From Sporothrix humicola (Eukaryota; Ascomycota; Sordariomycetes; Ophiostomatales; Ophiostomataceae), in contig WNYE01000008.1 in assembly GCA_021396245.1 (NCBI GenBank), positions 124,001 to 188,000 of the forward strand: a stretch of DNA of 64,000 nt. Reading direction: 5' to 3'. The notes beneath the pieces were generated by a model, which had not been told where the DNA came from, ran no database searches, and was given only the letters and a program-made list of their open reading frames with translations. How positions within the stretch are numbered: the stretch's first letter is position 1; each line of letters begins with the position of its first letter. This document shows, piece after piece, positions 57,477 to 64,000 of this stretch. The position numbers were made by a program, and so were the translations under genes.

Positions 57477-58635
57477 CTACAATGTTGCCTCTGCCGTTGG
57501 CCCTACCGCACCTGCCGTTGCTGGTACCGTCGCTCTTGCCCCCGTCGCCGCCGCTGATGCCGCACACTCTGTCCTGTAAATGGTTGTCGCCGTGTTGACG
57601 GTCGCTGTTGCACTGACGATAAACGCAGGGCATCCATACCGATCACCCACGATGCGCAAGTTGTCACAGCCATGACAGTCGACTGCCTGCACAACCGTGG
57701 CTGTTGACGCGAACATTGTCATGGTGCCATCCCACGAGCAAGGGGCACGACGGCTCCCGTCCGACACAGTCGCAAGATTCAGAGTGTAAGTGCATGCAGA
57801 GTCAACGACGTCGACAACATCTTCCTCTACTCGGCGTCGCGGGGCTCTACAGCTGTTAGTATTGTGGTGACACGAACAAACGGAATGGGGGACGAGGGAA
57901 ATGAGAATACCCACCAAAGGACGACCAGCCGCCATTGTTGTCACCATTCAGTGGTCCGCCAGGAACAATAGGACCTGTCGAGATGGACGGCGGCAGAGGC
58001 TCGCCAAAGTTGAACGACGGCGGCGGGTCATCGGTCACGCCACGGCTGGCATGCGAGACCGAGTCGTCGCCGTACCACGAGTCTTCAGGATCTTCAGGCT
58101 CTTCCGGAACAGGCACAATTTCACCGCCGGGGCTGAGAGGATCGGCGACAATGGGAGCACCAGGGGCCACGGGATCAGGGTTGATTTCTCCACCATCAGC
58201 AACAGGGTCGGCAAGGATCGGTGCACCAGGTGCCACGGGGTCTGGGACGATCGGCGCGCCGGGCACGACTGGAGAGGCCCCAATGGTCGTCTCGCCCTCA
58301 CCGAGTCCAAACGACGGGGGCGGATCATCAGCCACGGTGCGGCTGGGGTGGAGAGTCGAGTCGTACCACGGCTCATCAGGGTCAATCTCGCCGCCGGGAC
58401 CAGAGGGGTCGGCGACAATAGGGGCACCGGGAGAAACAGGGTCGGGCGAGATCTTTCCACCAGGGAAAATTGGATCCGGCCTTAAGGGTCCGCCTGGAAG
58501 TGGATAACCGGTCGGCACGGGGAACCACCACGTGGGCGCCGGGCCAAATTCGCCATTTTCACGGCGAAGGACCGGTGATGCTTCGACCAGGGGGGCCAAA
58601 AAGACGGCCAAGGCCAAGATCTTGCGTGCGGCCAT
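57477..58635 (-). CDS. Secreted Pro-rich repeat protein with CTxT-VDCxGC domain
   Basis: A two-exon gene: exon 1 is 57911-58635 and exon 2 is 57477-57846. The 64-nt intron has a CTAAC branch and TAG acceptor; the GTGGGT donor next to it would give an early stop, so GTATTC is taken as the donor. The product is 364 aa. A signal peptide (MAARKILALAVFLAPLVEAS) and an RR processing site (24-25) are followed by a Pro/Gly/Asp-rich region with two copies of a module of about 70 residues (64-129 and 153-228). Each begins PDPV(S/A)PGAPIVADP and ends with DDPPPSF...PGGP/PGAP. Exon 2 encodes a Cys domain (ACTYT, VDCHGC, final TEC) matching that of the 138-aa neighbour, then an Ala/Thr-rich end. Family not recognised. 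Confidence 0.75.
57952..58446 (-). repeat. Duplicated ~70-aa Pro/Gly/Asp-rich module
   Basis: Residues 64-129 and 153-228 of the secreted protein share PDPV-PGAPIVADP, GGEI, a WY-D step, H-SR-V, DDPPPSF-GE and a closing VPG(A/G)P in the same order. Shorter PDPVAPGAPI units occur between them. Confidence 0.8.
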
Positions 58636-61044
58636 GACAGAAAGGGTGAGAGGAAATAAAAATATGATGAAGTATGATATGTTATGAAAATATCTTGGTG
58701 GTATTGAAGGGAGTGGAAACTGTTGATGGAAATAAATTCTGGTGATTCTACATTCAAACGAATTCAAACATGTAAAAGGAGGTTCGATGGGTCCCTTATC
58801 TATTATGCAGCATGGATCCTTTCCCTTCTATCCTGGAAATCGAGTGCCAAATAATGGAGTGATGAAATGATGGAATCGCAAGCTTCTGCCCTGCACGGGG
58901 TCGAGGCATCTATATCGGGCACCGGCTATATGTGTTGTTTATTTTATATGAGGTTGCCCGAATTAAACACCCCATGTATGGAGGCGAGATATGATACAAA
59001 GTGCTTTGGTGCGGTGAATCTCGTCTACACTCTATTATGCACCCTACTCTGTTTGCCTGCTACATTATCTTGCCTCTCTTACTTTCAGTCTGTCCACTGG
59101 ACGGTCCGCATCATGAATTTGTGGCGTCTTCTCGGCCTCTCCTTGTTCTGTATTTTCCTTTTAGTCTGCGGCGTAGTTTTTCGATGCCGGAAGAGAAGAG
59201 GTTTGTTGCCGGATTAAGCGTCACAGAAAGTCGTGACTTTACAAAATTTTCTCGCTTCGTCTAAGTATTGTCGCATTGTAGAAAATTGCAATGACGTGAG
59301 GTGTGTAAGATAAACAAACAGAGGACGAAATGGAGACATGGGATTGGATGCTTCCCGTAACCTTGCTTTTTGTCTGGAGATCGCAATCCTGTCATCCGCA
59401 TCATCTCCCAGTCTTTGGGATGAGTCTCTTTACAGGAGCCTTGGCTCAAGTTCCACCGTCTTCTATATGCCAGTGTGCATGTCTTGGTTAATCATTTACA
59501 AGAACAACTAAGCTTTTGCAGACCCCAAAAATCTCATCTTCGAGAAATCGGTCGAAGAATAGAAAAAACTCCAACGCCGCATCTATCCACTCTCTCACAG
59601 ATTTATTGCACGCCCCATTAATGGATTACTACAGATAAATTTATTTGCTTATTTTATAAAAGTACGACCGACTTAAAAAGAGGAAGAAGAGGAAGAATTC
59701 TCATTGCGGCTGTTGCCGTGCATTTCTAGCCAAGGCGGTTTTTCCACACTCTGACAATGAAGGCAAAATCCACCACTGTCACTGTCAGCTAGATTCTACC
59801 ATTTTATTTTTTTGTTCATGTCTATTTCGAGTGGGTATCACACACAGCAGAAGCGAGACGACAGAAAAACAGAACGATATGGGCGAAATGCCAGGGGGCG
59901 GTTAAAATGGGATAAATGTGTGGCGATGGAGTGATGCTGGTGGGTTAAAGTTGAAGAGACAAACATGAGTGAAAGGCAAAAGTATACACAGCAAGTGACT
60001 GGCCCCTTAAATTCCAAATTCCGGAGACCGTCCTCCCGCTTCTTTGCCCACTCACGTTGTCCATTCAACAATGATCACCATCGCCCCAGTATGCTAAAAA
60101 TGCGAGAAAGGCAGCGTGCAACATGTGGCTCTACCCTTTTGTGGCGAGATCTAATGGGCCTGTGGCCATCAATATAAAATAAAGGAGACATGCCCGAAAT
60201 AGAGGGAAGGCCGATGCGTCAGAAGACGCAAAATAGTTTATGAGACGAAAAAGAAGATGGTGGAATTTTACATGTGTCTACACTTTCTCTAAAATCTCTT
60301 GACGAACCAACTGTCGGAGGCTCAACCGCGCCAACCTCTTCGTTAAACGATGGGGTAAAGGGGCCTATTGTGCTTTGGCTGTGTTTGTCACACCATTTGG
60401 GTACGTTCAACGGAGAGAGTGGAAGACTGAAGAAAAAGAAAGAATCCTGGTCTAGACCCTCATACTATCCCTCAGTCAGTGCGATATCCGTTCAACAACG
60501 GCATGAACGATACGCAATCTGAGCTTGAGTATGAACGCAAAAGACGACACCCTCACACTCGCTTGCTTTACGCCCTTGTTCCGCTGCTCTTTTATTTTAC
60601 TCTTGTATTAGTCCAGCAGAGATTAGAACTGGTCTAAAAATAAAAATAGAGTTAAAGATTTTGACGGGTCGACGAACCCTTTGCGCATTCCCACACCAAA
60701 GTATAACTCTACCTCGTCATTCATCTCTCTCTACGAATTGCCAGGTTTCCGGAGACCTGGCCGCTTTCGGTTCAAACGGAACGAAGAGCAAAACCACGGA
60801 GATACCCTCACAAAATGCAATAAATCAAGTAGCAAAAATAGTTTGGACAAGCAACGAAAGAGAGTGGAAGACACCAAACAGAAAAATATACAATGATAAT
60901 CCGTGAAAGGTGAATTACTTGGCAAAAATATGAAGCCGTCCGTCGGGCACTTTTACAATCCTCCCGTAAGACCGACCCAAGAAGAAGCTGCAGCAACGTG
61001 GACAAAAAAAAGCATCAAAAAGAAAGCACTTGTTTGTTTAAATT
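58636..61044. other. Intergenic, 2.4 kb
   Basis: No supportable gene. The frame at 58867-59217 (116 codons, hydrophobic, Cys-rich, in mixed AT-rich DNA) has no domain and poor context. The right half is AT-rich with A runs. Confidence 0.5.
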
Positions 61045-61125
61045 CGTCGTGGAAAGGATTCGAACCTTTGCCCCCGAAAGGAACAGATTTCGAGTCTGTC
61101 GCGTTAACCACTCCGCCACCACGAC
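61045..61125 (-). tRNA. tRNA-Ser(CGA)
   Basis: An 81-nt minus-strand tRNA. The 7-bp acceptor stem is GTCGTGG/CCACGAC with a G discriminator. The anticodon arm is ACAGA-CTCGAAA-TCTGT, giving anticodon CGA, which reads serine UCG. A long variable arm (class II, as in Ser and Leu tRNAs) and the T arm GGTTCGAATCC (B box) are present; the A-box region is TGGCGGAGTGG. There is no intron. T-rich runs follow on the minus strand, a likely Pol III terminator. Confidence 0.95.
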
Positions 61126-61469
61126 CGAAATTGGAGATGTGCAATTTGTGGAAAGTGGCGCTCAGAAACGGGGCTTAAATATGCGTCGTGGCCATCAAGC
61201 GGGGCCGAGAATGTTCTCTCATCGAACCCGTTTCACGATGTGTTATGGAGTTATGAAGTTATGGATCCATCCTCAAAGCCTCCCTTGGCGTCGGCTTGAT
61301 AATGTGGGAATATCACGACGCCCGACAAACACGTGTGACAACAACGTTTTTATATGAACCAAGAAAGACAAAATGATGGTAATAACAAATAAATATATAA
61401 AAAATGCCGTGCTGTTTATGTATATACATCGTCTTGAAGCCGGGGAATCATGACGCCGATCCCATTACT
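61126..61469. other. Short gap, 344 nt
   Basis: AT-rich DNA between the tRNA and the 3' end of the AhpD-like gene. Nothing else seen. Confidence 0.6.
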
Positions 61470-62366
61470 CTACAGCTTCGCCTTGGGAAGCTCACCTGCA
61501 CCCTCGCCGCCGGCAAAGTTGGAGCCGCCAAGCTCGCGGACGATCCGATCAATGCTCTGCAGCAGCCACTCGCTGCCGTCGTTGGTGGCCAGCCAGTCCA
61601 CGCCGCGCACGCTCTCTTTGTCCTTAGCCGAGGCGCCTTGGGAGCCGTTGGGCAGCCAAGTGCCGTCAGCAATGGCTTTCCGCAGACCAAAAATGTGCGA
61701 AACAACCTGCGGGCCAACACCTGTCTGAGCACGCAGGCAAGCAATAGCGACAAGGCTCGTAAGAGCGCGGCCGACGGAGCCCAGGCCGTTTGCAGTGTGG
61801 TTTGGCGGGTCTGTGAACAGAGGGCCGTAGTGCGAGTTGAGAATGTGGACAGGGAGATCCGGGTGGGACTCGGCAAGCTTGTCGAGCAGCTTGACATCGA
61901 CACCGGCGTAGATCGAGCGCCAAAGACCGAGGCCGCGTGCGCTCGTCTCCTTCAGGTTCTCGGCCGTGGGCACACGCGTCGGGGCCGTCGCCAGCCGGGC
62001 CACAACGTCTTCGGACAGACTGGAGCGGAAACTGCCGAGGACGTTGATGGTCCGAGGAATGCCGTTGAAGCCGATGCACTTGAGGCCGATTTCGCGTATC
62101 AATTCTGCAGAGGCGACGGGCGACAGCGTCGACGTCTGCTGGTCAGAGGCCACGCGCCAGAGAACGGCCAGCGCATCGGGCGAGTTGAGCGTGATCGTGG
62201 CGGCTGCCGAGAACGTAATCCACGGCTGGCTGCCAATGTTCTTCTTTGCGGCATCACGTGCAATCGCCCGGTACACGTCTGCAATGCGCGGCGGTGCTGC
62301 CGTCGGCCCAGGGCGCGCAGAGGGCGCGTTGATCAGCGCCTTGAGCGACGCAGACAGCTTGGACAT
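61470..62366 (-). CDS. AhpD-like alpha-helical protein with peroxisomal AKL end
   Basis: An intronless 298-aa gene; the ATG at 62366 begins MSKLSASLKALINAP, and the open frame further upstream (to 62768) reads as AT-rich leader. The helical body has PWITFSAAATITLNSPDALAVLW near 50-70 and REIGLKCIGFNGIPRTINVL (about 102-121), wording I associate with fungal AhpD/carboxymuconolactone decarboxylase-like proteins. The CxxC redox pair of true AhpD is absent: only one Cys is in that helix. The chain ends in AKL, which fits the peroxisomal type 1 targeting consensus. A helix rich in Leu/Arg precedes it (WLLQSIDRIVRELG). Activity cannot be named; a peroxisomal role is an inference from the last three residues. 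Confidence 0.7.
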   Translation of the reverse strand: MSKLSASLKALINAPSARPGPTAAPPRIADVYRAIARDAAKKNIGSQPWITFSAAATITLNSPDALAVLWRVASDQQTSTLSPVASAELIREIGLKCIGFNGIPRTINVLGSFRSSLSEDVVARLATAPTRVPTAENLKETSARGLGLWRSIYAGVDVKLLDKLAESHPDLPVHILNSHYGPLFTDPPNHTANGLGSVGRALTSLVAIACLRAQTGVGPQVVSHIFGLRKAIADGTWLPNGSQGASAKDKESVRGVDWLATNDGSEWLLQSIDRIVRELGGSNFAGGEGAGELPKAKL

Positions 62367-63210
62367 CGTGGCGGCGGTTGCTCGGCGATTCGGCGATGCT
62401 CGGCAAGCTGGTTCCTTGTGCGTGGGAGAGTGTAAGATGATGGTCCACACAAGGCTCGGCTTAAGATGTGGTGTTGTTGGCACGTGATGTGCACTTTGAT
62501 TGTGTTTTGCTGTCAGGGTCCTGGCAGAAAGAAGAAAGAAGAAAATGACGCTCAAAATGTCTCGCAAAGCAGTTAAATACGACGTCGACGATGCGCTCGC
62601 ACGCAAGACACAGATCCGATGTTCGCCATCCCAATGTCGGATCCAATTGCCGACCTGGGCTCTATGCTCCGTATTTCCACCAAAGACGGCAGCTATTTGC
62701 AGCTGTCGCGGAAACAAGTGGAGCCGAAAGAGGAAAGTGTGGGGTGTTGTTGCTGAAGGCAAAGGCAATCACCGCACGTGATAGGACATGTGGAAAGAAA
62801 TACAAGACCATCTAGGAAGGCGGTCAAAGGATACCTGGTAGGAGCTCAGCATTCCTGGCAGAATTAGCCCCACAGAATTTGATTTACCGCATGGCCAGAG
62901 CTAAAGCACCTCCAACCATAGGATTATGCCACGATTGCCTCCAAAAAAAGGCCAGAACACAGACAAACGATCAACGACAAACACGGCTACGTCAGATCCC
63001 CCAACACCACGATTTACGGGTTGGCGAAAACAGATCATCATCCACCCGTCCTCAGAACCACAGACGCTACAATAGGCCTCGGGCTTTTGAAAAACAAAGG
63101 AACGTGCAAACGTAATACTTAGCCTTGCGCCTCGACAACCACAATCGTTAACCCCTTTTAACTCCTTTCTTTATCACGAGTCGCCCTTTGACGGCGAATA
63201 CACACTCACA
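62367..63210. promoter_or_regulatory. Divergent promoter region, AhpD-like/BOS1
   Basis: 844 nt between divergent starts. No supportable coding sequence and no named element. Confidence 0.55.
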
Positions 63211-64000
63211 ATGGTAGGAAGCTCTCCTCACCTTGCAGATCACACGATCGCATGCGATATTTCTGCGCCACGATACTGACAACCGTCCAGAACACCGCAT
63301 TCAACAGCGCGCTCAAGCAGAGCACGGCCATCCGCAAAGACCTCTCCTCCCTCTCCTCAGCACTCGGCACCGACCCGTCTGCACCACCACAACATCACCA
63401 GCAGCCAACCGTGTCTGCCGCCGCCTTTGGTCAGCTCTCCGCCAGTCTAACCGCCTTTACGCGCACCGTCGACGAATACAATGCCCTCGCCAAGCAAGAA
63501 CTCAACCCAGCAAAACAAGAAAAGGCCTTTGACCGCATCCGCAACTTCCAGACCGAGCTCGGCGAGTTCCGCGCACAATTCGACAGCCTGAAAGCCGCGC
63601 GCGAAGAGGCCGCACACCAGTCCAACCGCAGCGAACTGCTGGGCCGGCGGCCGTACACAGCAGGCACACCCGAGAACCCCTATGCGACAGCATCGTCAAC
63701 AGCTGCGGCGAGCAGCAGCACAGGCTATGGCGCGCCCGGCGGCTCGGGCCACTCGAGGACAATGAGCACGGCCGAGGACCAGCGCGAGTCGCACGCGCTG
63801 CGCGAGCAGAGCTTCTTTGCCAACACGAACACGGCGCTGGACGAGTACATTGCGCGCGGCCAGGCCGTGCTTGGCGATCTGAGCAACCAGCGCGATATGC
63901 TCAAGAACACGCAGAAGCGCATGTACACAGTCGCAAACACTCTGGGCATCAGCGGCGACACGATCCGCATGATCGAGCGGCGGGCACGTGAAGACAAGTG
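63211..64000 (+). CDS. BOS1: ER-Golgi SNARE Bos1/membrin (partial, cut by window end)
   Basis: The start codon alone is exon 1 (63211-63213); a 77-nt intron (63214-63290, GTAGGA...CCAG) follows, and exon 2 begins at 63291 with NTAFNSALKQSTAIRKDL, matching the MNxLYNxAxK start of the Bos1 family. At least 237 residues are in the window. Visible are N-terminal helices with ERxG-like packing (EKAFDRIRNFQTELGEFRAQ), a Ser/Ala/Gly-rich linker (about 120-150), then the SNARE helix: REQSFFANTNTALDEYIARG, QRDMLKNTQKRMYTVANTLG and ISGDTIRMIERRAREDK. The membrane anchor that should follow lies beyond base 64,000. Bos1 is the Qb SNARE for ER-to-Golgi vesicle fusion. Confidence 0.88.

Noticed and set aside
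58867..59217. 116-codon hydrophobic open frame
   Set aside because: Looks membrane-like at one end, but has no family match I can recognise, poor start context and AT-rich, non-gene-like base use.

Overview
The window is nuclear DNA of a filamentous ascomycete, most likely a Sordariomycete. The genes have short spliceosomal introns (55-161 nt) with GT...AG borders, and several show CTAAC or ACTAAT branch sites. Coding regions are rich in G or C at the third position, pyrimidine-rich leaders precede many genes, and the products are typical of fungi (Zn2Cys6 regulator, GH45, Fip1, Nup49, Rpc31, Sec7, Bos1). Placement nearer than class, for example Ophiostomatales, would be a guess.

Layout. 1-10,776 holds no gene I can support. 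10.8-24.5 kb is a sparse nutrient-uptake region: a JEN1-type carboxylate/H+ symporter, a 109-aa protein of unknown function, a Dal5-type transporter resembling Seo1/Soa1, and a TauD-like 2-oxoglutarate dioxygenase. The last two are adjacent genes and could form a sulfonate-sulfur scavenging pair. At 26.3 kb is a secreted GH45-like protein in which the usual catalytic acid appears replaced. At 28.1 kb is a three-exon gene for an unrecognised, probably nuclear, 825-aa protein.

31.0-47.5 kb is a dense housekeeping block: FIP1 (mRNA 3'-end processing), NUP49 (nuclear pore), RPC31 (RNA polymerase III), HSM3 (proteasome base assembly), SEC7 (Golgi Arf-GEF) and LAT1 (pyruvate dehydrogenase E2). FIP1/NUP49, RPC31/HSM3 and SEC7/LAT1 are divergent pairs sharing promoter regions.

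48.8-52.65 kb encodes a Zn2Cys6 regulator with an unusual His/Pro-rich region and 15 His-Asp-Arg-type triplets; its last intron carries a run of 42 T. 53.2-58.6 kb is a run of four genes for secreted proteins that I do not recognise. Two of them share a Cys-containing domain (CTxT...VDCxGC), and two carry internal amino-acid repeats. The right end holds a tRNA-Ser(CGA), an AhpD-like protein ending in the peroxisomal signal AKL, and the start of BOS1 (ER-Golgi SNARE), whose first coding exon is only the ATG; BOS1 runs off the window.

All exon structures were worked out by hand from splice signals, reading-frame continuity and family motifs. No similarity search was run.
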